A DNA stretch of 64,000 bases from assembly GCA_011037195.1 (NCBI GenBank), contig JAAEAF010000379.1, positions 62,001 to 126,000 on the forward strand, in the 5' to 3' direction. Below are positions 1 through 11,632 of this stretch, one piece after another. Position 1 is the stretch's first letter. Each line of letters begins with the position of its first letter. The notes beneath the pieces were generated by a model. That model was given only the letters and a program-made list of their open reading frames with translations. It made no database searches and was not told the DNA's origin. A program made the position numbers and the translations under genes. Origin of the DNA: Triatoma infestans. Taxonomy: Eukaryota > Arthropoda > Insecta > Hemiptera > Reduviidae.

Positions 1-300
1 GAGAAATGCTTCAAATAAAAGTGGCAAGCATTTATTATGTGTAGAGATGATAGTACACAAAATTTAAAGAAAATCATCGGTGGTTCCATTTCTGATAAAA
101 TCGCGAAAAAACAAAAAAAAAAAATTAATAATGGCGCACTTCCTTGATGATGGATTTTGACCAACAAATTTTTTTTTTTTGCAGTAAATACCTAAACGGA
201 ATTTCAAGTTTAAGTTTCTTGCAGAAATTTTTCGTTTTTTGAAATATTTTGTCCATCACAATCACACAAAATACACATATTGATCGTTCGCTAAAAAAAT
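1..300 (-). repeat. Family A repeat, minus-strand 5' part (copy A1)
   Basis: Diverged minus-strand piece of family A running off the window edge. It holds part of one monomer (the reverse of the ctacaacttttatttgaaac segment) and the 5' region corresponding to 'cctaaacggaat' and the CA-rich stretch. It meets a plus-strand copy head to head near position 300. No coding potential is visible. Confidence 0.6.
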
Positions 301-1262
301 TTTTTTAATCGTGTCAAATTTTCGATATCGAGTTTTCACCGGAAATATCCATTTTGAGGTCCCATGAGTGCGAAAAAGCGGTTTTTAGCAAATGTATGTG
401 TCTGTGCGCGCGCGTGTGTGTGCGTGCTTATGTGAACAGCATAGCTCAAATACGAAAAACCGTAAAAAGTTGAAACTTGATATTCCGTTTAGGTATCACC
501 ATGAGGATCTGACAGTACGTTATCTGTCAAAATTCCTCAACCGAAAGTACCACTTTACTAGTTGATATTTTGACTTTTTTACGATTTTCTTAAAAATAGC
601 TCCAACGATTTTCTTCAAACTTGGTATATCAACTATACATAGCTTAAAGAGCTACAACTTTTATTTGAAAGATGTCTCCGGCAAAATTCATTTAAGTGCA
701 CTTTTGTGGGAGGGAGTACGGGTTTAGGTTTTCATCTAAAGTGCTATTTCAGTTCATTAGACAATTCCGCCATCTAAATAATGTTAATTAGAATTAAATT
801 TGTTGTTGAAATTCCGGAAGTGCGTTTTTATTGAAAAATATTTTTCAAGTTTCTGCTATTTTCATTAAAACGGCTGCAATGATTTTGTTTAAACTAAGGA
901 TGTAAACTAACATAAAAAAGAGCTACAACTTTTATTTTAAACATTTTTCTTGGGGGAAATTCATTTAAGGGCACTTTTAGGGGAGGGGTGGGGTTATGTT
1001 TTTCTCTAAAGTGCTCTCATAGTTGATTATACAATTCTATCATCCAAACAAAATTAATTAGAAATAAATGGATGGCCAAAATTCAGAGTTTCAAGGAAAT
1101 TACTAAACTGGAAGTGCGCTTTTACTGAAGTTTTTTTCAGTTTTCGACGAATTTCATTAAATTTGGTAGACAAATTATAAAATTTGTTAATTATAATTTT
1201 GAGAACTGGAATAAGAGAAAGTTGTGTGATTGTTTCACACCAGATTTTTTTTTTTTTTTAAC
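301..1262 (+). repeat. Family A repeat, nearly complete (copy A2)
   Basis: Starts with the conserved block 'tcgtgtcaaattttcgatatcgag' (306-330), then a TG-rich run and monomers with the cggaagtgcg boundary near 817 and 1110. A G-tract motif (GGGGAGGGGTGGGG) lies at 980-993. The copy ends with the fttcacaccag-type end and a T run at 1245-1262. The outermost 5' palindrome seen in complete copies is missing. Function unknown; non-coding. Confidence 0.8.
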
Positions 1263-2196
1263 TCAGAGGACCTAAAAACTAATACTTCCGGTGAAAACCC
1301 AATTACAACTATTCGACACGATCCTAATACTTCCTCTTATCCAAGACTAAAAGAACGTGAAAAAGGTAATAAAGGAAAAAAGATCCTACATCATTAAAAA
1401 AAAAAAAAAAATGTAAATTCCTATTCACTGCTGTAAAAAAGTTATTCGAAAGAAAAGTGTAACAATCAACGTAAAATCTGAATGTAATAAAAGTTTCTTT
1501 TTTTATTACAGTGAAACTCTGTAATATGATACTGACACAATCGATCGAGTAGGTAATAAAAAAATTAAAAAAATCATTGTTTGGGTAAAAGTTTCAGTGT
1601 TTATGGTTTATTTTATAGAAGATAAAGGATTAGCGATGAAGAAGAATGCTGATACAGTAGACTATTTTAGCTAAAAGGATCTACAATATATGTTGGATAA
1701 ACAAAAATGTAAAGGATAGTTTTAAGAAGAGAAACAAACTTGTGGTTTTGTTCTAGTGGTTAAAACTAGTTTGGTACATTAATTAATCAAAAGAATATTA
1801 TATAAAGCTGTAAGAGAGAATGTTTTGCAAGCTGTGTAAGAGGATTTAGAAGCAGCAATGAGAAATGTGGTAAGTAAGTCAGAAGAGAATAAGAAGGTGT
1901 CAAGATGTAGAATGTGTTGTTGTTATAGTGATGGTGATGAAGGGATGCTGTGCAGCTGAGCTGAACGAAGGAGGGGGTGTCGCCTTCAACGCTGAGGTAG
2001 GATATGAAGAGAGAGAGAGAGAGAGAGAGAGATCGATCTCTGAGTTTACTTACTCTGTCCTACGTAGTCAACTAGTGTTCTAAAACCAAACTTTATTCAT
2101 TACCTCAACTTATATTTCTTCCATAAACTTGGACAATCCCATGGAGTATTGACTTATATATTATTATCCAAAAAAGTTCATTAATTTCTCTTTATT
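1263..2196. other. AT-rich stretch, no gene seen
   Basis: No long reading frame or recognised repeat. It contains poly-A/T runs and a (GA)n microsatellite at about 2007-2032. Confidence 0.6.
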
Positions 2197-2292
2197 AAAA
2201 AAAAAATCTGGTGTGAAACACTCACACAACTTTCTCTTACTCCAGTTTTCAAAATTATAATTGACAAACATTATAGTTAGTATACCAAATTT

Positions 2293-3080
2293 TCTGCCAA
2301 ATTTTCTTCCATTGTGAGGTATATGCAATTCTTTGTTGTATCTTGTTGAGAGGATGCGTAACACTAATTTAAAGGGTGTTTGTATCTGCTCGGACAGCCA
2401 AGCAGCGTTGAAGGCACTTAGTTCATGTGTCATCACTTCCAGATTGGTGTTGAAATGTTCAAAAAAGACTGGAAGTGCTTTTTTCTCTGAAGAATGTGCT
2501 TCTGGTCTGGGTCCCAGGTCACATGGGAATTTTTGGGAATGAGGAGGTGGATAGGTTTGCCAAATTAGGCGCCTCTCTCCTTTTCATTAGTCCCGAGCTC
2601 ATCCTTATGGATGGATGAGTCTAAGATGCTCATCTTGGGGATCCGGACGGATCTTTGAGTAGGGGAGGGGTGGTTCTGTGTCTTTCACGGACCTCTCTCA
2701 GGCTTTCTCACTGGGCATTGTGGCTTAAGGAGCATCTCTATACACTATGGGGCTCATGCCTGACCCCTTTTGTAGAGTCTGTGAGACGGAGCAGGAAACA
2801 CCCATGCATCTAATGACGGATTGTTTGCGCTGTGAGGAGATTAAGTTCAGGACCTTTGGCCGGAATAGGATATGGCTGCAGGATCTTAAGCTATATCCTT
2901 TTAAGGTTTTGGTCCGATTTGTTCGGTCCGTGGTAAAACTTAGATGAGTAAAACCTGGGTCTGGACATTTTGTTCTAGATCCGGTAGTTGTTATTTTTTA
3001 GGAGTAGCTATATGGGACAAAGGAGGCTTTGGCTAGCGCACCTTTCGCCTTCCCCTTTCTTGAATAATAATAATAATAGA
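2293..3080 (+). pseudogene. 5'-truncated R1/LOA-like LINE, ORF2 C-terminal end
   Basis: Broken C-terminal part of a non-LTR retrotransposon ORF2. Frames encode an RNase H segment (ICSDSQAALKAL) and later a zinc-knuckle-like segment (CRVCETEQETPMHLMTDC, from about 2770). The reading frame is disrupted between them. The element ends in a (TAA)n tail at about 3062-3078. An exact 11-bp TSD (ATACCAAATTT) brackets it, showing target-primed insertion with 5' truncation. It is the same family as the copies at 21851-23099 and 42545-43609. Assignment to R1/LOA rests on RNase H followed by the CCHC-like motif and is not certain at clade level. Confidence 0.85.
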
Positions 3081-3726
3081 ATACCAAATTTAATGAAATT
3101 CGTCAGTATTTTTATGGAGAAAATCACAAAAACTGTTCAGTAAAAACACACTTCCGGTTAACAAATTTTCTTGAAACTCGGCAATTTTGGCAATCTATTT
3201 ATTTTCAATTAATTTTTTCTTGATGGTAGAATTGTATAATCAATATAAGATAGCACTTTAGTGGCAAACCTAACCCAACCCCTCTCCCAAAAAAAGCCCG
3301 TCTTAAATGAGTTTACCAAGAGAAATGATTCAAATAAAAGTTGCGGCTTCTTTATATGTAGAGTTCACATACTTAGTTTAAAGAAAATCGTTGAAGTTGG
3401 TTTAGAGAAAATAGCAGAACTGTGAAAAAATACTTCTTTGTAAAAACTCATTTCCGGTCTTCTGATTTTCTTCAAACTTGGAATTTCAACAACATATTTA
3501 ATTCTAATTAATATTGTTTAGATGATAGCGTTGTGTAATAAACTGAAATAGCCCTTTACAGGACTACCTAACCACATCACTCCCCCAAAAATGCCCTTAA
3601 ATGCATTTTCCCGGCGAAATGTCTACAAATAAAAATTGTAGATGATTGTATGTGTTATACTAAGTTAAAAGAAAATCGTTGGAGCAAAAAAAAAAATAAT
3701 CAAAACTCTATTCTGTAAAAGCGCAT

Positions 3727-4054
3727 TGTAATAGGAAGAGAAGAAGAGCAGAGAAAAACAAAATTGAGAATCTCACATGCTACTTAGGCCAAACTATAGT
3801 GGGAGTCTCCGTATATATACAGCCGAACTAGCCCTACAGAAGGACAGTTTATACAGCAGTTACAACGCGTCAGCAACCTACTACTACCCTTCTCCTTACT
3901 CAGACTAAATCTGTAGCTGCCTAATTTCTATTTTACGTGTAAAGTCCTGACAGTTTCGTATCTCTATTTTATTATACAGTATTCAGCATTTAATTCTAAC
4001 TTATTTCTCAAAAACCCTTCCTCACTAATTTCTCTCCTTCTAAAACCTATTATA
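3727..4054 (+). mobile_element. Solo LTR, family LTR-A
   Basis: The 328-bp LTR starts TGTAATAGG and ends CCTATTATA, close to the inverted form of its start. A TATA-like 'gtatatatac' lies near 3810. Flanks CGCAT and CGAAT look like a 5-bp TSD with one change. About 300 bp aligns by eye with 31790-32107 on the other strand, including 'cagtttatacagcagtta' and 'ctctattttattatacag'. No internal retrotransposon sequence is next to it, so it is a solo LTR, probably of a Ty3/gypsy-like element. Confidence 0.8.
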
Positions 4055-4115
4055 CGAATTTTGAAGGTTTTTGTAGAATTTTCTTCAAATTTGGAATTTT
4101 AGCAACATTCTAGTT

Positions 4116-5039
4116 GCTCCATTAGAACTCCATAAAAATCTATTTTTCTCGATAAATTTTACAAATAAATGTGATGGGACGTAGGAATCCCAAAAAAAGG
4201 TGACGACCGAGCAACTCTATGGTACGCTTTTGAATATTGCCAACTACCCGTGAGTGGTCGCATAGAAGAGAACTAACCGGCGGAAACTGATTGAGAAGGC
4301 CAGTACTCAGCAATGAGCTGTAGCGCCGCCTGAATGCAGTGGCAGATGTAGTGACTAAGCGCATGCCTGAAACTCGCAATGACATCATAGGGTGGGGGAT
4401 AATAAGGTATAGTTAGACAGTTTTCTCTGGAGTTTGTTAGTTTTCGGTAAGATGTGAGCAGCAGTTGGACCGGGTAAGTAAAATTTTTTTTTTCTTTATT
4501 ATTTTGTGTTAGTTAGTTATGACGTCTTTCCGCCATGTTTGTTTTTATGTTTTTGTGAGTGGAGTGAGAGAAATAATTTGAAAAATTTATGATAGTGTGG
4601 GGGTTAAGAATAGAAGTATATTTTGAAAACTATAACAAACAAGAGGACTACTATGATGTAAGGTGATAATTGCGACGGATGAGGAAGTTAAGAGTAGAAG
4701 TGTAATATAAAAACTACAGCTAGCGAGAGAACCATTGTGGTTGACTGGTTAAGGTGATGGACTTCCAAAATAAAGATTATAGCATCGAATTCCACTAAGT
4801 AATTTAAAGTTTTTTTTTATTCCAATAAAATAATAATTCCCCTCCCCAGCCCAGCGTAAGGTGAGGGTCAATGAGCGGTGTTAGTTGTTTCTACTGGGTT
4901 CCGCCATGTTGTTGTCTAAAGCGGCAGTAGGGTAGGGAGGAGCTTTCTGTTGGCAATGGAAGGGGATGGAAGAAACTGGAGTCATGGGTTTGCAGGTTAC
5001 GGTGTGGGGGTGGAAAAATGGAGTTACCGATGTAGATAG
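4116..5039. other. Unassigned sequence, no gene seen
   Basis: More GC-balanced than its surroundings at 4160-4480. A splice-donor-like 'gggtaagtaaaa' at about 4465-4476 follows a short GC-richer stretch, but no reading frame or acceptor makes an exon convincing. Confidence 0.4.
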
Positions 5040-5430
5040 TTAAGGAGCATGGAGGGATTGAAAAAAGTTTTGAATGTCAGATTAAAGGAGTGGGGGTTAA
5101 GGGGGAGAAAGTAGAGTCATCGGATTGGATGCTAGGTTAATGGGTGGGGGTAACTGGACGTGGCTTGGAGGAGTTGTCGAAATCGATGATTGGTCGGTGA
5201 GTATGGTTTAGGTGGATGGGAGGCGGGTGGAAAGAAAATAGTCAGTCATCGGATTGGATGATATATTAAGGAGTGAGTGGGAGGGGGTAATAATCGTAGG
5301 GTGGGGCGGGGTTAAATGAAGGCATCGGATGGGATGGTAGGTTAAGGAGTGGGGGTAATGGGCGCGGCTTATGTGCTCGTCGAAATCTATGATTAGGCAT
5401 TGGTGGGGCTGGCCGCCCTTTCTATCCGCC
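5040..5430 (+). repeat. G-rich degenerate tandem duplication
   Basis: Two long units share 'ggttaa.g.gtgggggtaa.gg.cg.ggctt' followed by 'gtcgaaatc.atgatt', at about 5118 and 5322 (offset about 204 bp). A shorter unit 'gtcatcggattggatga' lies at about 5241. The plus strand is strongly G-rich compared with neighbouring DNA. The opposite-strand reading frame is C-rich low-complexity and not credible as a protein. Confidence 0.6.
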
Positions 5431-6942
5431 CTATTTCTTGCCAGTGTTGTTTTGGCATTCAAGGTGACATTAGCGTGAACAAACTCATTGCAATATGGGC
5501 GAAACGTCGGTTTATAATAAACCACTGAGTGGTCTCAAACAGAAAACCAAAGTGTTTTGTAAACTGCATTGACAATGATCGGCTAATACTCAGTCTTTAT
5601 ATTGTAATGATTGAGGTTTAAATGCTTGGCTATAGCTTGACCACCACTTAAATCACATTTCCTTTTACTTAGTACTTTGACCAGTAGTCAGATAGAATCA
5701 CAGACACAAACAAAGAAGCGTCAATAGTTCTGGGTCTACCTACTTTTAGAGAGCACCCTTCCTTTTAAAATAACCACATCTAAAACAAATCTAGTGCATC
5801 GATCTGCAATAATTCTATTTAGCTATACTTTGGGTGCTATTCATTATATATTTTATAATAATTTATACTAATATAATTGTGTATGGAGTTCTTGCCACAT
5901 CAATTCTTATACACAGCTCTCCTCCCATTAATAAACATCAGAATTGATCAATATTTTTTTTTTAATGGAAACATATAAAAAGATTAACCGATATTTCTTG
6001 GAAATTTCAATTATCTACTAAATTTTAAATTATAGAAAGAAAAACAAAGTCTATTATTCTACTGAAAAGTATAATACAAACCGGAGATTAAACTGTGAAA
6101 CTTAAGGCAAATGTAGGCTAAAAAACGTTAGAAGATGGGAAGTAAGCAAGTTTTATCAGTGACCGTTCATTCATTGGTGGGGGAAAAGCAGATGAGAAAA
6201 TAATTAAAAAAAAAAAAAAAAATCAATTACGATGTTATTTCAAAATTAATTCATGAATATAAATTATGAGAAAGCAAAATTGTGAAACACTTTGTATAAA
6301 TTTATGCACGATATACATATAGTTCACTTTAAACTAATGTGTAACTAACAAGGTATGATGCTTTAATTTAACTGTCTTGACAACGTACTAATTATTTTGC
6401 TGGAATAAACCGGGCGTGAAAATAAAGTGGATAATTTATTGTATAGCCTTGTTTTGTACATGTTTTTCAGTTTTTTTTTAAAACATTTTCTTTCATTATT
6501 TCAAAAAATTATGCAAACATTTAAAACTAAGTGCCATATAGATGTAATTAATTTAATGCAGTTAAAATATTTAAGTTTTTATTACAAACTTTTGATTTGA
6601 AACAATTAAAAAGATTTTAAGTATTGCTTAATTTTCAATCAAGCTTAATGGCCAGCTAATAAAATTGGTTGTGTGATGGACGTATTCGTTTGAACCGTTT
6701 TCGAACAAATCCCTAAAAACTCAAGACACTAATTCGTTTATATTTGCACTTTCGGATGAAAGATTTTTCTACAAAAAAAATGAAATTTTTGCGTAATTTA
6801 GATTTAGCATTTTAGTGTAATTTTAACATATTATAGATTGCATTAATTATAAGTTAAAATAATTTTTGAAATTACACTTGAGAGGTTTACTTTGTAATGC
6901 AATGTTTACTTTGCAGCGCCAAGAAAGTATAAGATATATATA
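5431..6942. other. AT-rich stretch, no gene seen
   Basis: No coding or RNA gene recognised. 'gcgaaacgtcggtttataataaacc' at about 5492-5516 resembles the 3' half of hammerhead-like transposon ends, but the 5' core is not convincing. Poly-A and poly-T runs are frequent. Confidence 0.5.
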
Positions 6943-7873
6943 CGAGGCATGTCCAGTAAGTAAGTGTATTGAGGCTCTCACGGCCGGAGGCATTTTGTTT
7001 TCGACATGTTGGCTACACTATCGTATAGCCTGATTCCTCCCCTCCGCAACGAGACCAGTTCGAGGTCAGTACGTTGAGAACTGTCGACGCGACAATACGT
7101 TTCGTAAACATTGTCAATCCAATCTCCCGCCAAGTGAATCGAGTGGAGGCCGGGCAAGAGTTTTTGAGACGCTACAAACTCCATGGAGATGAATTTCTCC
7201 GCTCCATCATTACTGGAGATGAAAGTTGGGTTGCACACTACACACCTGAAACCAAAAGGCAGTCTCAACAGTGGCGTCACACCTCTTCACCCTCCGCCAA
7301 AAAGTTCAAAACCACAATTTCAGCCAAGAAAATCATGGCATCCGTGTTTTGGGACTGTCAAGGCATAATTTTAATTGAATATATGCCTCAAGGGGAGACC
7401 ATCAACTCTGCAAGATACTGTGAGACCCTAAAAAAATTGCGGAGGGCGATTCAGAACAAAGGAGTCTGCCTGCTGACACGCCTGCAATGCCAGACCACAC
7501 ACCAATGCCACGAAGGAACTGCTTGCCTCGTTTAAATGGGATGTCCTGAACCATCCCGCGCATTCCCCTGACCTTGCACCTTCAGATTACTATCTCTTTA
7601 CCTCCCTGAAGCTGCACATGGGTGGAAAAAGGTTTTCAACCGACGAGGAGGTGAAGGGGAGGTGGAGAAGTGGACGAAGGGGTTGGCGGGAAACTACTTC
7701 GAGGAAGGCATCAAAAAATTAATACCCCGGTTCACCACCTGCATTGAGAGGAATGGTGACTATGTCGAAAAATAGCTTACATATGTACTAATGTAACCAG
7801 GTAATTTTTTGTCCAAATAAAAATTTTTGTAACCTACAAAAATTCAGTACACTTACTAACTGGACATGCGTCA
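6943..7873 (+). mobile_element. Tc1/mariner-family element (mariner), internally deleted
   Basis: Terminal inverted repeats are visible: the left end has GCATGTCCAGTAAGTAAGTG (6947 on) and the right end, reversed, has GCATGTCCAGTTAGTAAGTG. TA dinucleotides at 6941-6942 and 7874-7875 form the expected TSD. At 931 bp it is shorter than a usual full mariner of about 1.3 kb. The missing part is mostly the N-terminal DNA-binding half of the transposase. Confidence 0.9.
7074..7775 (+). pseudogene. Mariner transposase remnant (DD34D type)
   Basis: The catalytic domain of a mariner transposase, which cuts and rejoins transposon ends, is recognisable but broken. TGDESW (first catalytic Asp) is encoded near 7214-7233. 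The block that normally carries the second Asp, before NARPHTNATK near 7487, is damaged by a frameshift and in-frame stop. HSPDLAPSDYYLF with the third Asp follows near 7563-7600. A second frameshift lies near 7655-7665, after which the C-terminal end (GDYVEK, stop at 7773-7775) is in frame. The N-terminal helix-turn-helix half is largely absent. Not expected to be functional. Confidence 0.85.
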
Positions 7874-7875
7874 TA

Positions 7876-8738
7876 TATGTCATGGTGCTTAGATCCCATG
7901 GTTGTGATAAGCCTTTCTTCATTTTGATACTTTCACTCGATGTTTCGAGTGTTCGCTCACCCTGAGGATGTTTTTGATAAGTATTATGAATCACAGACTT
8001 GCTCAGTAAAATATCAGTTTACACACTAAATTGTAAACGGGAGTTTGTAAACTGATTATACCCTCTGAAATTGTCTGTATCTGAAATTACAATGTCCTCC
8101 ATTAGGATAAGTGAGCACAAGCAATAGTCGACACTCCTCCTCCCCCCCCTCTTGTCGACTAGATCGATGATATATAAGTGGCGATGTGTGGAAAGAATCA
8201 CCATAATTTACGGCTCCAACCTCCACTGCCGGGCATGGTACTATAAGCAGATTCCATATCAGATTAGTATGTGCCATCCCAGCTCGTGTGGCCATGGAGG
8301 ATGAAAATAATGAAAATCACGATCTAAAAGCAAAAGCAGTCGATGCGAAAACAAAACAATCACTGTGTTAGTATCTCAAACAAGTTGTTGACCAGGTAAA
8401 ATTCATGAAAAAAATCTGTACAAACATGGACCTACAAATTCGTCAAGAATAATACAAATTTAAAGTAAATTATTCGAGCTGTTTTAGAGGAGCTCGCAAG
8501 GAATTTCGAAAAGGAAAATTCATTTAAGTTGACATTTCCGGTTGACGAATTTTGTGCGTACACCTTTCTTTGGTAGCGGATCTCATGACAGAACTTAAAC
8601 AGAATAGCAACTTTGAGCTATCTATGATTACTGGATTTTGAGATATTTTTAATACAGCAGTCAGAGAAATTAACAATGAATAATTTGCTCTTCACAGAAA
8701 AGTCTTAAAATCAATTATATATGAAACATTTATTAATA
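7876..8738. other. Unassigned sequence, no gene seen
   Basis: AT-rich. A short family-A-like scrap ('gacatttccggttgacgaatttt') lies near 8533. 'gatatataag' near 8168 resembles a TATA box but has no gene beside it. Confidence 0.5.
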
Positions 8739-8749
8739 AAAATCAATTA

Positions 8750-8987
8750 GGGAAGGGAATAGGTAAGTGGTTATCGTACTGGACTCCCACGCGGAGGACA
8801 CAGGTTCGAGTCCAGCTGGGCTACCCTTAGATTTTTTTTCTTCCTAGGAACCTTTACAGCTCACTGTTCGGTGATAGACAGTGTTGTCTGTAACGAGAGA
8901 ACTCTGTCCGGAGGCCGGAAGTGCACTGAGAAGGCTCCGGGCGCCAATGACCATAGATGTTGACCGCGCCTTAACTTAAAAAAAAAC
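8750..8987 (+). mobile_element. tRNA-derived SINE (family S1), full length
   Basis: The tRNA-like head carries an A-box-like 'aggtaagtggttatcg' near 8760 and a B box GGTTCGAGTCC near 8812, as in an RNA polymerase III promoter. The body contains a hairpin (CACTGT...ACAGTG near 8863) and the block 'ctgtccggaggccgg'. It ends in an A-rich tail. Flanks AAAATCAATTA (8739-8749) and AAAATCAAGTA (8988-8998) look like an 11-bp TSD with one change. Related, less complete copies lie at 49870, 57199 and 63196. Confidence 0.85.
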
Positions 8988-8998
8988 AAAATCAAGTA

Positions 8999-10105
8999 AA
9001 ACATTCAGAATAGAAACCAATAAATTTCTTCAATATCGTTAATTATGATGGTAAAAATCACTTATGTTTTCCTGTAGAAAATATATGAACTAAAATCTTG
9101 AAGTCTTCCTATTTACCGAAACGAAGCTACAAAGCATACATTTCCAAACTTGTCTATGAAAATCTGATTTTAATGTGAATTAAAAAAAATAAATAAAATC
9201 AATATTAAAATCTATAATAAAAATTAATATATTAAGAATATTAGACTGTACTATTTAATTTTTTTTTTTTGAAGTAATAAAACAGAAAGTAAATGAATGT
9301 AAATGAATGATTCTAGAGCCAAAGCAATGGGAGGGAAAAGCGGCGAAACTATGCCTTGCCACACCCAAAGTAATAAACCATCATAATTACGTTCCATTAT
9401 TTTAATTATTTTTATCCACCGTAGATAATAACTTTTTCTTTTTTTTTTATTGCTAAATATCCATGAAATAACTTATATCGATTATAAGCTATTAATTCTG
9501 TGATACTTGTTTATTTTTTCATCTTCATTTATTAACAAATAATCATAAACAGATATTAATGAAATATGATGTAACAATTTTTATAAAACAGATTACATAA
9601 TTTATTACAACAATTACAGAAAAATTATTTATATTTAGTAACTTATACAATTATTCCATTAATAAGAAAAAAAAAACAATGTGAAAATTATTTCATTTAG
9701 AAAACTCTATACTATTATTGATTTTCCCTTTTTCTGAAGTAATTATAACAAATTTAACCCATTCCTTAACAAGTCTCCTTTCTCTTATCATACCATTTCT
9801 CACAATATTCTAATTGAAAAAAATTTCCTTTAACTTAGATATGGCTAAATATTTTAGCTGATATCAACATTATTATAAAAAAAATGGCAATAAATGTCAA
9901 TTATTCTGAAACTTAAAAGGAAGCATAATCCAGTTGTCACAACCTTTCTCTAAAATCAGTCTACCAGGGAAAAAGTTTTTAAAAAATCTGACGAAATATT
10001 CACATGGCTTTCTCTTACAATAAGTTCTTAATTATTTATTCATTTATTACGACTATAACTCAGTTACAAATTTCACTTATAATTGAAAATGTACGAAATG
10101 TAATT
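8999..10105. other. Very AT-rich stretch, no gene seen
   Basis: Long A/T runs and no reading frame or recognised repeat. Confidence 0.6.
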
Positions 10106-11632
10106 AGGCTAAAAAAAGGTCGCATTTCCGGTAAACTGATTTTCATAGAACTCTAAATTTTGGCAAACCATTAAATCGTAATTAATATTTATATAATGCA
10201 TAGAATCGTATAATATACTGAAATAGCATTTTAGAGTAAATCTTTCTTAGAAAAATGTTTCAAATAAACATTGTACCGCAAAGGCACTTGTCAGTTAGTA
10301 TCCCAGTTAATACCTCCATCCATAACTAGTGTCGAACTTTTTTTTGGCCATTCTCACTGCAATTAAGTATGCCCAAAATGTAAAAGCGAACATCATTTTA
10401 ATGTTTACAGACTTTAGAGCTCCAGCTGTGTGATGTTAGAGAAAGGGTACTTGGGGCAAACTAAAAACTATCTAGTGCACGAAATTATAAAATTATTGGA
10501 AACTTCTTCATCTTTCAGCGTTCACTGGGTCCCTGCACATATAGGAAGGAGTATCGGGAAACGAGGAAGCCGATAAGGCAGCCAGGGGAAAGAAATCAGT
10601 GGTTTAAATGTGGGGATGCTAAATACCTAGTCCCGCTATCAGAATTTTTATTAAAGGAAGAGCGCTCCTATTAGAGGAATGGCAACAATTGTACAAGCAG
10701 GAATTACTGTATAAAGACAATTTCCATTTCACATGCGTACCACGGGTGGGTTTTAGTCCGTGGTTTAGTCTGGGCTGAGTAGAAAACAAATAATAAAGCT
10801 GACACGGTTAAGAACAGCGCATGCGCTAGTCAACAGAAATTTGAAAATGTTTAAAATGGTAAATTCAGAGAATTGTGATAACTGCAATGTTCAGCAACAG
10901 AGTAATGTCTTGTAAAAGTTATGACTCGTTTAGAAAGAATAGCCAATTATTTAAAAAAATTCGCAACCTCCCTGACTTAATAAATTCAAGAAATCTGACA
11001 TATTATAAAGCAATCCACGCATTTTTAGAGGAAGCTAAAATTATAATTTAATGAACGGATAGAACATAAAGGATTTCAAAGTACAAAACTCCATTTAAGT
11101 TTTGTTTTTTTATCTACCTGCTATTTGTTTTTTTGTTTATTTATTTATATTTCATGACGATAAAATAGGTATATATACAAAGGTATCTGACAATATGGGT
11201 GTCTCGTAAAAGACAGCTAAGTCAAACAAAATAAATAAATAAATAAATAAAAATTGTAGCCCTTTTTATAATTAATACTTGTAAGACCAAATTAAATGAA
11301 AATCGTTCGAGTCGTTTTCGGGAAAATTGCAAAAAAAAAACTCTAATTCGTAAAGTGGATACTTCCGGTTAAACGACTTTGACCAAAACCTTATTGGTCA
11401 CGTCTTCTAGCAAGGCAGCGCCTAAATAAAATATCAAGTTTCAGCTTTATTGCAACCGATTTTCCGTTTCTTAGGTATACTGGCCTCACATGTACACAGA
11501 CACACACACACAACTTTTTTATACAATAACTCAGGTAACATAAAAAAATGTATTTCCTTGGAAAACATAATTACAAAAAATTTAGCACAGATGCAATAAT
11601 TCCTCATATTAATAGAGTAAGAGAAAGTGAAA
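10106..11632 (-). repeat. Family A repeat split by a LINE (copy A4)
   Basis: Minus-strand family A. The first part (10106-10275) covers a monomer from 'ttccggtaaactg' on. The second part (11245-11632) runs through the CA-rich run to the 5' end 'tagagtaagagaaagt'. AAATAAACATTGTA (10262-10275) and AAATAAAAATTGTA (11245-11258) bracket the LINE between the two parts. Confidence 0.8.
10276..11244 (+). pseudogene. I-like LINE, 5'-truncated and decayed
   Basis: Encodes a damaged RNase H segment (SVHWVPAHIG near 10517-10546, then the GNEEADKAARGK block after a frameshift near 10550-10590). Downstream frames give RLRTAHALVNR and a CDNC zinc-knuckle-like remnant near 10806-10890. The tail is (AAAT)n at about 11228-11250. 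A TSD of about 14 bp with one mismatch brackets it. Many stops and shifts make it non-functional. Placement in the I group is by the RNase H and tail layout only. Confidence 0.7.

Larger units (their letters stand above)
2197..4115 (-). repeat. Family A repeat split by a LINE and a solo LTR (copy A3)
   Basis: The minus-strand copy begins with the reversed 3' end 'aaaaatctggtgtgaaac' at 2201. It is interrupted at 2293-3080 by a LINE and at 3727-4054 by a solo LTR, and fades out near 4115. The LINE is flanked by ATACCAAATTT at 2282-2292 and 3081-3091. The LTR is flanked by CGCAT/CGAAT. Both insertions are therefore younger than this copy. Confidence 0.85.

Noticed and set aside
4140..4480. Possible first exon with a splice-donor-like end
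   Set aside because: No conserved protein, promoter or acceptor could be paired with it; GT-AAGT matches are expected by chance.
5480..5520. Hammerhead-like 'gcgaaacgtcgg' segment
   Set aside because: Upstream bases do not give a CTGANGA box or a paired stem II, so only a weak resemblance remains.
5208..5525. Open frame of 105 codons on the minus strand
   Set aside because: It reads the complement of the G-rich tandem block; composition is low-complexity (His, Pro, Ser) and it has no family resemblance.
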